64,000 nt of DNA, from the NCBI RefSeq assembly GCF_900188435.1, contig NZ_FYFA01000001.1, positions 1,116,001 through 1,180,000 on the forward strand, in the 5' to 3' direction. The notes beneath the pieces were generated by a model that saw only the letters and a list, made by a program, of their open reading frames with translations, made no database searches and was not told the DNA's origin. Below, piece after piece: positions 1 through 8,304 of the stretch (the first letter of the stretch is position 1; every line of letters starts with the position of its first letter). The position numbers and the translations under genes were made by a program. Source of the stretch: Marinobacter sp. es.048. GTDB taxonomy: Bacteria > Pseudomonadota > Gammaproteobacteria > Pseudomonadales > Oleiphilaceae.

Positions 1-1
1 T

Positions 2-238
2 GAAACCGCCGGTAATGGGTTTCCGGGTATTGGCAAACAGGTATGGGACGTGGGCATGGCAATCAAACACACCCATCGCCAGCTGGGCTATGCCCTTGAA
101 GCCATCATCGACAGGCTGGTGAAAACGGGCGAAATGAACGAGCTCATGATCGCCCAGAAACTCCGTTACAGCGTGCCGGGTTATTACCGGGAATTCCTGG
201 ATGAGCAGGCTATCGCCAGGGCTGAAGGGGATCTCTGA
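2..238 (+). CDS. C-terminal fragment, probable periplasmic solute-binding protein
   Basis: The reading frame is open from the left edge to a TGA at 236-238, so only the last 78 or so residues of a larger protein are present. A GTG at 50 exists in frame, but the frame continues upstream and the real start is outside the window. The end has the look of a family 3 solute-binding protein: a glycine-methionine-alanine strand followed by a long helix containing ALEAIIDRLVKTGEM. Such proteins often accompany PQQ dehydrogenases (the quinoprotein-associated or XoxJ-like group), and the next gene is one. The family assignment rests on weak resemblance plus context, so it is tentative. Confidence 0.45.
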   Translation, partial: ETAGNGFPGIGKQVWDVGMAIKHTHRQLGYALEAIIDRLVKTGEMNELMIAQKLRYSVPGYYREFLDEQAIARAEGDL

Positions 239-273
239 GGACGCAGTCGGTGCGCCCGGGCCGGAATGTACGG

Positions 274-291
274 GGTAGTCGTACTACCAAG
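274..291 (+). promoter_or_regulatory. Palindrome and 10-base motif upstream of the PQQ alcohol dehydrogenase gene
   Basis: An inverted repeat GGTAGT-CGT-ACTACC spans 274-288, about 145 bases before the dehydrogenase start. Its right arm runs into TACTACCAAG (282-291), which recurs exactly at 17212-17221 upstream of the aldehyde dehydrogenase gene. This could be a binding site for the LuxR-type activator (ExaE/AgmR) that controls such genes in Pseudomonas. The repeat is seen directly; the regulator is a guess. Confidence 0.4.
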
Positions 292-431
292 TGATGAGAA
301 AACCTGTTCCGGCGAGCAATTGTTGGTTTTTTCCACAAAGCGAAGAATCGTATCAGAGGCGGGAAAAGTTCCCGGTTCGGCCTGAAACGAACTCAAGAAA
401 ACTGAAAACAAGAGACTTGGAGAGCGCAACC

Positions 432-2207
432 ATGAGAACCAACAAGTTCGGGATTCGCATCGCGGCCAGCGCCCTGGCCATGGCAGTTTCCTGCGGGGCC
501 CATGCGGTAACCGACGAAGACATCATCAACGATCACAAGACCCCTGAAGACATTGTCAGCTACGGCATGGGTACTCAGGGACAGCGCTACAGCATCCTGG
601 AAGACCTGAACACCAGCAACGTTCAGTACCTACAGCCGGCCTGGGCTTTCTCCTTCGGAAGCGAAAAAATGCGCGGCCAGGAATCCCAGCCGCTGATCAA
701 GGACGGCGTCATGTATGTGACGGCTTCCTATTCCCGAATCTATGCCGTTGATGCCAGAACCGGCGAAGAAATCTGGCAGTACGATGCCCGTCTGCCCGAT
801 GGCATCATGCCCTGCTGCGACGTGGTAAACCGGGGAGCTGCCATCTACGGCGACAAGGTGATCTTCGGAACCCTTGACGCCAAACTGGTTGCCCTGAACA
901 AGGACACCGGCAAGCCGATGTGGATCAAGAAAGTGGCGGATTACCAGGCCGGTTATGCGATCACCGCCGCACCCATGGTCATCAAGGGCAAGGTCATCAC
1001 CGGCGTTTCAGGGGGTGAATTCGGCATTGTTGGCAAGGTTGAAGCCTACGACGCCAACACCGGGGATCTGGTTTGGACCCGTCCGACGGTAGAAGGCCAC
1101 ATGGGCTACATCTACAAGGATGGCAAAAAGATCGAGAACGGCATTTCCGGTGGCAAGGCTGGCGTGACCTGGCCCGGCGAAATGTGGAAGAACGGCGGCG
1201 CTGCGACCTGGCTGGGCGGCACCTACGATGCGGACACTGACTCCCTGTTCTTCGGTACCGGTAATCCGGCCCCGTGGAATTCACACCTCCGCCCCGGCGA
1301 CAACCTGTTCTCCTCATCACGTCTGGCGATCGACCCGGACGATGGCAGCATCAAATGGCACTTCCAGACCACCCCGAACGATGGCTGGGACTATGACGGT
1401 GTCAACGAGCTGATCTCCTTTGACTACGAAGAAAACGGCAAGACCGTGAAAGCGGCGGCCACTGCCGACCGTAACGGGTTCTTCTACGTTCTGAATCGCG
1501 AGAACGGCGACTTTATTCGTGGCTTCCCGTTCGTTGACAAGATCACTTGGGCAGAGGGCCTCGATCCGGAGACCGGTCGTCCGATCTATACCGAAGGCGG
1601 GCGTCCCGGCAACCCTGCTGACATGGACGGCAGCAAAGGTGAAACCGTTCTTGCTCAGCCGGCTTTCCTGGGTGGCAAAAACTGGATGCCGATGGCGTTC
1701 AGCCAGCAAACCGGTCTGTTCTATGTGCCCTCGAATGAGTGGTCCATGGACATCTGGAATGAGCCGGTATCTTACAAGAAAGGCGCGGCCTTCCTGGGTG
1801 CAGGCTTTACCATCAAGCCGGCCAACGATGAATACATCGGTGTACTTCGGGCCATGGACCCGAAAACAGGCGAGGAAGTCTGGCGTTATGAGAACACAGC
1901 TCCGCTGTGGGGTGGTGTGATGACCACTGCCGGGGGCCTGGTATTCACCGGTACTCCAGAGGGTCACCTGAAGGCGTTTGATGCCAAGACGGGCGAAGAG
2001 CTCTACCGCTTCAACACCGGTTCCGGTGTGGTGGGCACGCCCGTTACCTGGACCATGGACGGCGAGCAGTACGTCTCTGTGGCTTCCGGCTGGGGCGGCG
2101 CGGTTCCGCTCTGGGGTGGCGAAGTGGCCAAGGTGGTGAAGGACTTTAACCAGGGCGGTATGGTCTGGACCTTCAAGCTGCCGAAGGATCGGGTTGCCAG
2201 CAACTGA
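432..2207 (+). CDS. PQQ-dependent alcohol dehydrogenase, lanthanide-type (ExaA/PedH family)
   Basis: A 591-residue periplasmic quinoprotein that oxidises primary alcohols to aldehydes and passes electrons to a c-type cytochrome. The ATG at 432 is chosen because it begins a clear Sec signal peptide (about 25 residues, ending GAHA) and gives the family length; the frame is open upstream. The adjacent-cysteine pair that forms the vicinal disulfide over PQQ is at residues 128-129. The catalytic Asp is at residue 320 in GWDYDGVNE, and a second Asp sits at 322. In calcium enzymes such as ExaA/PedE or MxaF that second position is Ser or Ala, while in lanthanide enzymes (XoxF, PedH) it is Asp. The gene stands alone, followed by a strong terminator. 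No cytochrome c550 gene is visible next to it. Confidence 0.93.
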   Translation: MRTNKFGIRIAASALAMAVSCGAHAVTDEDIINDHKTPEDIVSYGMGTQGQRYSILEDLNTSNVQYLQPAWAFSFGSEKMRGQESQPLIKDGVMYVTASYSRIYAVDARTGEEIWQYDARLPDGIMPCCDVVNRGAAIYGDKVIFGTLDAKLVALNKDTGKPMWIKKVADYQAGYAITAAPMVIKGKVITGVSGGEFGIVGKVEAYDANTGDLVWTRPTVEGHMGYIYKDGKKIENGISGGKAGVTWPGEMWKNGGAATWLGGTYDADTDSLFFGTGNPAPWNSHLRPGDNLFSSSRLAIDPDDGSIKWHFQTTPNDGWDYDGVNELISFDYEENGKTVKAAATADRNGFFYVLNRENGDFIRGFPFVDKITWAEGLDPETGRPIYTEGGRPGNPADMDGSKGETVLAQPAFLGGKNWMPMAFSQQTGLFYVPSNEWSMDIWNEPVSYKKGAAFLGAGFTIKPANDEYIGVLRAMDPKTGEEVWRYENTAPLWGGVMTTAGGLVFTGTPEGHLKAFDAKTGEELYRFNTGSGVVGTPVTWTMDGEQYVSVASGWGGAVPLWGGEVAKVVKDFNQGGMVWTFKLPKDRVASN

Positions 2208-2221
2208 TCCGAAAAGACGTG

Positions 2222-2249
2222 AAAAAGGTCGCCTTCGGGCGACCTTTTT
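2222..2249. terminator. Rho-independent terminator between convergent genes
   Basis: A perfect 12-base stem (2222-2233 with 2238-2249) closes a TTCG tetraloop. It has a T-run on the + strand and a matching one on the other strand, so it can end both the dehydrogenase gene and the convergent transporter genes. Confidence 0.9.
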
Positions 2250-2267
2250 ATTTGGTAGTGAGAAACC

Positions 2268-3053
2268 TCATGCTGTCTGATTACGGGCTGTCTCGCTGAC
2301 CGACTGGTGAATGTCTTCGAACAGTTTTCGATCTGTCTGCCCGATCGGCAAGTCGTAGGTGATGGTGGCACCGAATGCCTGTGGGTCATGGGGGTCGTTC
2401 CGCACCTTGTCGAACACCAGCAGTCGGGTCCCCAGGTAAAACCCTTCCTTCAGATCGTGGGTCACCATGAAGATGGTGGTGCCGGTCTCCTGCCATAATT
2501 TCAACAGAAGATCGTGCATGTCACCGCGAATCCCCGGGTCCAATGCGCCGAAAGGCTCGTCCAGAAGGAGCACCCGTGGCCGCATGATCAGCGACTGGGC
2601 AATGGCGAGGCGCTGTTGCATGCCGCCGGAAAGTTCGTGGGGCCATTTGTTGGCCGATGGGCTCAGGCCCACCGACTCCAGCATGGCGTCCACTTTCTCG
2701 AGGGCTACCTTGCGGGCGCCGCCAAACAGCTTGCCAAGCCAGGGTTTCTGTTCCAGTTCCAGGCCCATTAGCACGTTCTGGCGCACCGTCAGGTGGGGGA
2801 ACACCGAGTAGCGCTGGAATACGATACCCCGGTTTCGGTCCGGCTCGCCGGGGAAGGCCTCGCCCTCCAGTAGCAGTTCACCGCGGGTCTGGGTTTCCTG
2901 GCCCAAAAGCATTTTCAGGAACGTGGACTTGCCACAACCGGAGGCGCCCACGAGGGTGCAGAACTCGCCCTGTTTCACGCTCAGATTCAGGTTCTCCAGG
3001 ATCACCTGATCGCCGTATTCCTTCCAGAGATTGTTAACAGTAATAAAGCTCAT
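2268..3053 (-). CDS. ABC transporter ATP-binding protein, guanidine/urea-carboxylase-linked
   Basis: A 261-residue ATPase of the nitrate/taurine/sulfonate importer group. It has Walker A GASGCGKST at residues 36-44, the signature LSGGMQQR, Walker B VLLLDEP and the switch histidine in MVTHD. The ATG at 3053 overlaps the permease stop (TGATG), showing tight coupling. The family is known from urea carboxylase regions. The upstream guanidine-I riboswitch suggests that guanidine or a close relative is the substrate. The matching binding protein is about 7 kb away (10666-11733), also in a riboswitch-led unit. Start chosen by the overlap and the N-terminal alignment to ABC ATPases. Confidence 0.88.
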   Translation of the reverse strand: MSFITVNNLWKEYGDQVILENLNLSVKQGEFCTLVGASGCGKSTFLKMLLGQETQTRGELLLEGEAFPGEPDRNRGIVFQRYSVFPHLTVRQNVLMGLELEQKPWLGKLFGGARKVALEKVDAMLESVGLSPSANKWPHELSGGMQQRLAIAQSLIMRPRVLLLDEPFGALDPGIRGDMHDLLLKLWQETGTTIFMVTHDLKEGFYLGTRLLVFDKVRNDPHDPQAFGATITYDLPIGQTDRKLFEDIHQSVSETARNQTA

Positions 3054-3868
3054 CAGTGGCCTCCTGCGTTGTACCAGGGGAACAGCCTGCGGTTTGCCAG
3101 ACGCAGGCACTGGTCGATAACAATGGCGAGAATGGTGATCCAGATGACATAGGGCAGGATCACGTCCATGGCCAGGTAGCGCCGCACCAGGAAGATCCGG
3201 TAGCCGAGGCCTTCGGTGGAGGCAATCGCCTCGGCGGCAATCAGAAACAGCCAGGCGGGGCCAAGGCTCAGGCGCACGGCGTCGATCAGGCGTGGCAGTA
3301 CCTGGGGCAAAGCCATGCGGGTGATTACCTGCCAGGAATTCGCGCCCAGGGTCTGAATCTTGATCAGTTGTTCGCCGGGAAGTTCGCGGACCCGCTGGGC
3401 CACATCCCGCATCATGATGGGCGCGGTGCCGATCACGATCAGCATGACCTTGGAAAGCTCGCCCAGCCCGAACACAATGAAGAGTATGGGTAATATGGCC
3501 AGCGGCGGCACCATGGAGAGAGCGGAGACCAGTGGCGCCAGGTTGGCCCTGACCAGTGGCAACACCCCATTGAGAATGCCGACCACCAGCGCCAGCGAGG
3601 CGGCGATACCGACGCCCATTCCAAGACGCGCCAGACTGGCGCTCGTGTCCTGCCACATCAGGTAGTCGCCGCTGCGACGGTCCTCCTGAAAAGCCATGCG
3701 ATCCACGGCCGCGGTCATCTGCTCCAGACCTGGAAGGAGTTTGTCGTTGGGGTTGTCTGCCAGGCGCTCCTGGGAGGCCAGGCTGTAGATGAGCATGATC
3801 AACAGAAAGGGCAGCAGGCCCAGCAGGGTAGCGGAAACACGCCCGGGGTGATGGTTGATCATTCGCAT
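3053..3868 (-). CDS. ABC transporter permease, guanidine/urea-carboxylase-linked
   Basis: A 271-residue inner-membrane permease of the BPD_transp_1 type (SsuC/TauC-like). It has an N-terminal hydrophobic segment (LLGLLPFLLIMLIYSLA), a run of further membrane helices, and the cytoplasmic coupling loop around QRVRELPGEQLIKIQTLGA. The ATG at 3868 is preceded by AGAGGAG at good spacing, so it is preferred to the ATG six bases downstream and to the longer frame. It is the first gene after the riboswitch at 3936-4034 and overlaps the ATPase gene by one base. It probably imports guanidine together with the binding protein encoded at 10666-11733. Confidence 0.87.
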   Translation of the reverse strand: MRMINHHPGRVSATLLGLLPFLLIMLIYSLASQERLADNPNDKLLPGLEQMTAAVDRMAFQEDRRSGDYLMWQDTSASLARLGMGVGIAASLALVVGILNGVLPLVRANLAPLVSALSMVPPLAILPILFIVFGLGELSKVMLIVIGTAPIMMRDVAQRVRELPGEQLIKIQTLGANSWQVITRMALPQVLPRLIDAVRLSLGPAWLFLIAAEAIASTEGLGYRIFLVRRYLAMDVILPYVIWITILAIVIDQCLRLANRRLFPWYNAGGH

Positions 3869-3935
3869 GAATCGTCTCCTCTGGTTACACAACACGGCAA
3901 GGTCATCGCGGGTAACAGCGTCCCTTGCGATTCAG

Positions 3936-4034
3936 TCTCCCGGGCTTTTGTCCCGCCGTGTAACCTCCCCAGAGGTCGGTAACTCTCGGACCAGCCATCC
4001 GGGAATCTTGACTGCCCGGACCGGAACCCTAGTC
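3936..4034 (-). ncRNA. Guanidine-I (ykkC) riboswitch upstream of the ABC permease
   Basis: Read on the minus strand, the segment contains the conserved blocks of the ykkC class in order: CTAGGGTTCCGG, then CTGGTCCGAGAGTT, then ACACGGCGGGACAAAAGC followed by CCGGGAG. These blocks form the ligand-binding core of the guanidine-I riboswitch, which turns genes on when guanidine is present. The 3' end lies about 67 bases before the permease start. I do not see a clear terminator stem with a T-run between them, so control may be translational or use a weaker structure. A second copy lies at 16856-16954. Confidence 0.93.
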
Positions 4035-4227
4035 ACCCATTTTGTCCGTCGCTCTGTCTGCGGTGTTGTGAACAGTGCTTTGAACGGATCGGGTTTTTGA
4101 AAACCGTCAGTCGGAAACAGTGCAGATGGCATGCCAGATCCGAATAGCGGGCGAAAACGGGTCATCCCGGCAAAGGCATCGGCAAAAATATGCACCGGGT
4201 TGGTGCGGCATAGGTTCGGGTGCTCGA
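4035..4227. other. Leader/promoter region of the permease unit
   Basis: Together with the riboswitch this makes a gene-free stretch of about 360 bases (3869-4227). The part upstream of the aptamer should hold the promoter for the permease-ATPase unit and the 3' end of the alpha/beta-hydrolase transcript. I see no convincing -35/-10 pair, terminator or open frame with a ribosome site here. Confidence 0.4.
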
Positions 4228-5259
4228 TCATGACGCCTTTCCCGAGAGCAAAGCCCGGGCGGCCGCGAGGATGCGATTGTGGCTTGCAGCCTCCCTGCCG
4301 GCACCACCGGCAACGTGGCCCCAGTCCGAAGGCAGGGGTTCGAACGCCGCGCCCGGCATACGGCCTGCATCTCGTGCCGCATCCTCCGCCGTAAAGTAGA
4401 GATCGGTGGTGCCGGGCATCATTCGGGTAGGCATGGCAATGGCAGAGAGCGCCGCTTCGTAATCCATGCCAAATACGGGGTTGTCGCTGATATCGCCGTT
4501 CTGCCAGGTGTTCAGTACGGTGAGCAGATCATTGGCGTCCTGGCCCAGATGATCCTGCTCCCAGAATCGAAGCAGCTCTTCAATAGAGCCAAAACCCTGT
4601 TCGCGCCAGAGCTCGTGACGGAAAAACGCCTGGGAATAGGCCCAGCCCGCATAAACCCGGCCGAAGGCCCGGAGTCCGCGTTCGGGCGGACTCTGGTAGC
4701 GGCCATTCTCGAAGGCGTGGTCACAGGTCAGTGCCGCCTTTACGCCCTTCAGAAATACCCGGTTGTGGGGATAGCACCGTGCGGTGCAGCAGGTGGCCAG
4801 CACCGCGCGCACCTGCGTCGGAAACAAACAGCCCCACTGCAGCGCCTGCATCCCGCCCATGGACCAGCCCATCACCAGCGCGATCCGGGCGTCTCCGAAG
4901 ATGTCCTCCACCAACCGCTTTTGTAGCATCACGTTGTCATAAAGGGACACGGCAGGAAAGCCCGGGCCGCCCTGTGCTCCGGCAGTGTTCGAAGGTGAGG
5001 ATGATTCGCCTGCGCCTAACAAAGCGGGAATCACGATGCAGTAACGGTCCGGATCCAGGGGGCTGTTGCCTCCAACCCACGGGTGATTACCCGCGGCTGC
5101 ACCACCGTAGTACGTGGGCAGCATAATCAGGTTGTCTTTTGGTGCATTCAGCTCGCCGATGCGGTGGTACCGCAATCTCGCGGAGTACAACGTTTCGCCG
5201 GAAGTCAGAGGCAGGTCGCCTGCTTCATAATCGTCTACAAGCCATTGCTTCGACGCCAT
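4228..5259 (-). CDS. Alpha/beta-fold hydrolase of the MetX (homoserine O-acetyltransferase-like) family
   Basis: A 343-residue protein starting at the ATG at 5259, which follows AGAGAGGGG; the frame is open further upstream, but that part has no family resemblance. The nucleophile elbow GWSMGGMQALQWG matches the MetX family, with the acid in PGTTDLYF and the histidine in DWGHVAGG near the end. MetX enzymes acylate homoserine, but many proteins of this fold outside methionine operons act as esterases, amidases or acyltransferases. No methionine gene is near. It is divergent from a type III glutamine synthetase gene and lies upstream of the riboswitch-led transporter unit. The substrate is unknown; a role in a nitrogen-compound cassette is inferred from context only. 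Confidence 0.8.
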   Translation of the reverse strand: MASKQWLVDDYEAGDLPLTSGETLYSARLRYHRIGELNAPKDNLIMLPTYYGGAAAGNHPWVGGNSPLDPDRYCIVIPALLGAGESSSPSNTAGAQGGPGFPAVSLYDNVMLQKRLVEDIFGDARIALVMGWSMGGMQALQWGCLFPTQVRAVLATCCTARCYPHNRVFLKGVKAALTCDHAFENGRYQSPPERGLRAFGRVYAGWAYSQAFFRHELWREQGFGSIEELLRFWEQDHLGQDANDLLTVLNTWQNGDISDNPVFGMDYEAALSAIAMPTRMMPGTTDLYFTAEDAARDAGRMPGAAFEPLPSDWGHVAGGAGREAASHNRILAAARALLSGKAS

Positions 5260-5413
5260 TTTCCCCTCTCTTTCAGGCTGACTGGTTGCCTGAAGTCTCT
5301 CGTCTTCGCTCTTATATATACACACTGGCATGTATGTTGAATGGCAAAAACAAAGAAAGAAACGTGCCAGAACCCAAACTGATTGCCCGCATGACGGGCC
5401 GGAGAAAAACAGG

Positions 5414-6772
5414 ATGACGGAATTGACCAACACCCAGACCCTGAAAGAGAAGCTCACAGAGGCAGGTGTGAAATACGCCATTGCCAGCTACGTGGACATC
5501 CACGGTGTGACCAAAGGCAAGTTCGTGCCCGTGGCTCACCTGGGGCAAATGATGGAAGGCTCGGAGCTTTACACGGGTGCCGCCCTGGATGGCGTGCCCC
5601 AGGATATCTCCGACGACGAGGTAGCCTCCATGCCGGATCCCGATGGGCTGGCCATCTGCCCCTGGAATCGCCAGCTGGCCTGGTTCCCGGGAAACCTGTT
5701 CCTGAACGGCGCGCCTTTCGAAGCCTGTTCCCGGAATATTCTACGGCGTCAGCTGAGTGCGGCGGCGGATATGGGGTATCGCTTCAATCTCGGTATTGAA
5801 ACCGAGTTCTTCCTGTTCCGGGATACCGAGGATGGCGGCTTTGCCCCGCTGAGTGATCGCGACAACCTGGGCAAGCCCTGTTACGACCCCCGCACGCTCA
5901 TGGACAATCTGCCCATCATGGATGAGCTGGTGGATGCCATGAACGAGCTGGGCTGGGATGTGTACTCGTTTGATCACGAAGACGCCAACGGCCAGTTCGA
6001 GACCGACTTCAAATATGCCGACGCCCTGACCATGTCCGACCGCCTGGTGTTCTTCCGGATGATGGCCAACGAGATTGCCCGCAAACATGGCGCTTTCGCC
6101 AGCTTCATGCCCAAGCCCTTTGCCGATCGTACCGGCAGTGGCGCCCACTACAACATGTCGCTGGCGGATCTGAAAACCGGCGAAAACCTGTTCGAGCCCA
6201 AGGGCGACGATCTGCACAACTGCGGCATCAGCAAGATCGCCTATCACTTCACCGCAGGTGTGCTGAAACACGGCGCGGCCATCAGCGCGGTGATTGCACC
6301 GACGGTTAACAGCTACAAACGGCTCGTTCGCCAAGGCAGCATGTCCGGCTCCACCTGGGCACCGGTGTTCATGTGCTACGGCTCCAACAACCGCACCAAT
6401 ATGATCCGGATTCCCGGCATGGGCGGGCGCATCGAATGCCGTGCCGCAGATATCGCCTGCAACCCCTACCTGGGTAGCGCCCTGATCCTGGCCGCGGGCT
6501 TGGAAGGCATTCGGGATGGCCTGGATGCAGGCGCGCCCCACCACGAGAACATGTACAACTACAGCGATGCCGAAATTGCCGAACAGGGCATCGAGTATCT
6601 GCCCCGGAACCTGGGCGAGGCCGTGGAGGCCTTTGAGGCCGATCCGCTGGCCAAAGAAGTCTTCGGTGAAGCCATGTTCAACAGCTTCATCGAATACAAG
6701 AAAGGGGAGTGGGAGAGCTATCAGAACCACGTGTCGTCCTGGGAGGTCGACCGTTACCTGAAGATGTTCTGA
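5414..6772 (+). CDS. glnT: Type III glutamine synthetase (glutamate-ammonia ligase, GlnT-like)
   Basis: A 452-residue enzyme with the glutamine synthetase beta-grasp domain at the N-terminus (ASYVDIHGVTKGKFVP) and the catalytic domain containing GIETEFFLF, the SFDHEDANGQFE metal site, GSGAHYNMSL and NRTNMIRIPG. It belongs to the group often linked with amine or amide use, where the product may be glutamine or a gamma-glutamyl amide such as gamma-glutamylmethylamide. The ATG at 5414 follows GGAG; the frame is open for 28 codons more. It is divergent from the MetX-like gene and convergent with the HD gene. In this setting it could capture ammonia from guanidine or join an unknown amine to glutamate; the second is inference. 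Confidence 0.85.
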   Translation: MTELTNTQTLKEKLTEAGVKYAIASYVDIHGVTKGKFVPVAHLGQMMEGSELYTGAALDGVPQDISDDEVASMPDPDGLAICPWNRQLAWFPGNLFLNGAPFEACSRNILRRQLSAAADMGYRFNLGIETEFFLFRDTEDGGFAPLSDRDNLGKPCYDPRTLMDNLPIMDELVDAMNELGWDVYSFDHEDANGQFETDFKYADALTMSDRLVFFRMMANEIARKHGAFASFMPKPFADRTGSGAHYNMSLADLKTGENLFEPKGDDLHNCGISKIAYHFTAGVLKHGAAISAVIAPTVNSYKRLVRQGSMSGSTWAPVFMCYGSNNRTNMIRIPGMGGRIECRAADIACNPYLGSALILAAGLEGIRDGLDAGAPHHENMYNYSDAEIAEQGIEYLPRNLGEAVEAFEADPLAKEVFGEAMFNSFIEYKKGEWESYQNHVSSWEVDRYLKMF

Positions 6773-6787
6773 TAGCCCGCCTGCCGC

Positions 6788-7384
6788 TTATTCCATGGCG
6801 GCTTCGGCATCCTTGTAGAGCGACTTTACCGGCTGGGCAAAGACCTTGCGCACCATGGGTTCGAAGAACTCGAGGGGCAGGGTCTCGCCCTCGGGATCAA
6901 AGGCCGGGGAATCGTATTTGCTGACAAATTCGATGGTGCGCTCGAAGTGGGGGTGGTCCCTATACTCGTTACGCATGTCCCGGTCCATGCCGAGGTAATG
7001 GAAGAAGTAGTAGCCCTGGAAGATGGCGTGATGTTTAACCATCCAGTGATTGGCTTCGCTGACAAAGGGTTCCAGCAATACTGCTGCCACATCGGCGTGG
7101 TTGTAGGTGCCCAAGGTGTCGCCGATGTCGTGCAGCAGGGCACAGACCACGTATTCGTCATCCTTGCCATCCCGGTAGGCCAGGGTGGCCGTCTGCAGGC
7201 AATGGGAAAGCCGGTCGATCGGAAAACCGCCAAAATCGCCCTCCAGCAGTTTCAGGTGCTCCAGAATCCTGTCCGGAAGCCCTTTGGCAAACTGTCCGAA
7301 TGACTTTGCGATGGTCTGCCAGTCCTCCGCCTTGCCGTCTTTCATATGGGTGAACTGCGCCTGGGGCGCATTGACGTCACTCAT
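6788..7384 (-). CDS. HD-domain protein, possibly a PhnZ/TmpB-like diiron oxygenase
   Basis: A 198-residue single-domain HD protein. Candidate metal ligands are His61, His85-Asp86 (ALLHDIGD), His96 and His117/118. Automatic annotation would call it a phosphohydrolase. The layout (LSHCLQTATLAYRDGKDDE, then the HD motif and NHADVAA, then KYDSPAFDP) recalls the PhnZ/TmpB and myo-inositol oxygenase branch, in which the HD fold binds two irons and oxidatively cleaves a substrate. It lies 18 bases downstream of the class II aldolase gene and is almost certainly co-transcribed with it. Family membership is strong; the oxygenase idea is inferred from motif layout. Confidence 0.8.
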   Translation of the reverse strand: MSDVNAPQAQFTHMKDGKAEDWQTIAKSFGQFAKGLPDRILEHLKLLEGDFGGFPIDRLSHCLQTATLAYRDGKDDEYVVCALLHDIGDTLGTYNHADVAAVLLEPFVSEANHWMVKHHAIFQGYYFFHYLGMDRDMRNEYRDHPHFERTIEFVSKYDSPAFDPEGETLPLEFFEPMVRKVFAQPVKSLYKDAEAAME

Positions 7385-7402
7385 GATGTATTTCCTCCGA
7401 AA

Positions 7403-8173
7403 TTAATCTCTGAAACCGGGATCAATGCGATCCAGCTTCCGCAGCAGTCCCGGCCAGGCGAGGTTGCCGCCCATACCCTTGGTGACCTGCTTGGCCTGTT
7501 CACGGATCGAACTGAGAATGCTGTCCGGAATCTGCACCAGCGGCTGGCCCCCGGACATGGCCTGGATCTGGACTTCGCAGGCACGCTGGAGGATGTACAT
7601 GCCCAGGAAGGCTTCGGCTACGCTGGGCCCGGTGGTCAGCAGGCCGTGGTTGCGCAGGATCATGAAACGGGCGTGGCCCAGATCTGCCTGCAGGCGCACT
7701 TTCTCGTCTTCCCTCAAAGCCACGCCTTCGTAGTCGTGGTAGGCAAGACCCGAGAGCGGGAACAGGCTCTGCTGGGACAACGGCAGCAGGCCTTCCTTCT
7801 GAGCTGACACGGCTACACCGGCAGTGGTGTGGGTGTGCATTACGCAGGCGGCATCCTCCCGAATCGCATGGATGGCACTGTGGATAGTGAAACCGGCCGG
7901 GTTGATGTCGAAATCGTCAGGGTTGACCTTGTTACCTTCCTGATCGATGCGTACCAGGCTGGAGGCTGTGATTTCCTCGAACATCATGCCGTAAGGATTG
8001 ATCAGGAAATGGTGCTCGTCACCGGGAATCCGCAGGGAAATATGCGTGAAGATCAGATCGTCCCAACCGTAGAGGGCAATCAGGCGGTAGGCGGCGGCAA
8101 GATCAACGCGCAGTTGCCATTCTTCAGCACTCACCTGTTCTTTCTTGGACGGAATCGATAAGGGTTCAGACAT
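7403..8173 (-). CDS. Class II aldolase/adducin family protein
   Basis: A 256-residue protein of the FucA/AraD fold. Zinc-binding histidines are seen in VMHTHTTAGVAV and the later RNHGLLTTG block, with the N-terminal DLIFTHISLR typical of the family. Members cleave or epimerise hydroxylated compounds, or decarboxylate them; the substrate here cannot be read. The ATG at 8173 follows AGAGGT and gives the usual length; the frame runs 95 codons further upstream without homology. It leads a two-gene unit with the HD protein and is divergent from a Crp/Fnr regulator, its likely controller. Confidence 0.82.
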   Translation of the reverse strand: MSEPLSIPSKKEQVSAEEWQLRVDLAAAYRLIALYGWDDLIFTHISLRIPGDEHHFLINPYGMMFEEITASSLVRIDQEGNKVNPDDFDINPAGFTIHSAIHAIREDAACVMHTHTTAGVAVSAQKEGLLPLSQQSLFPLSGLAYHDYEGVALREDEKVRLQADLGHARFMILRNHGLLTTGPSVAEAFLGMYILQRACEVQIQAMSGGQPLVQIPDSILSSIREQAKQVTKGMGGNLAWPGLLRKLDRIDPGFRD

Positions 8174-8304
8174 TCGGGTGACCTCTGGGGTGTCCGGTTG
8201 TTGTTGGAATGGATCAGCTACGAGTCTAGGCCTATTTATGGTCAACAAACTGTCAAATGGTTTACATTTGGGGGCGTTGTCTTGCCAGTTTTCGGAGATT
8301 GTTG

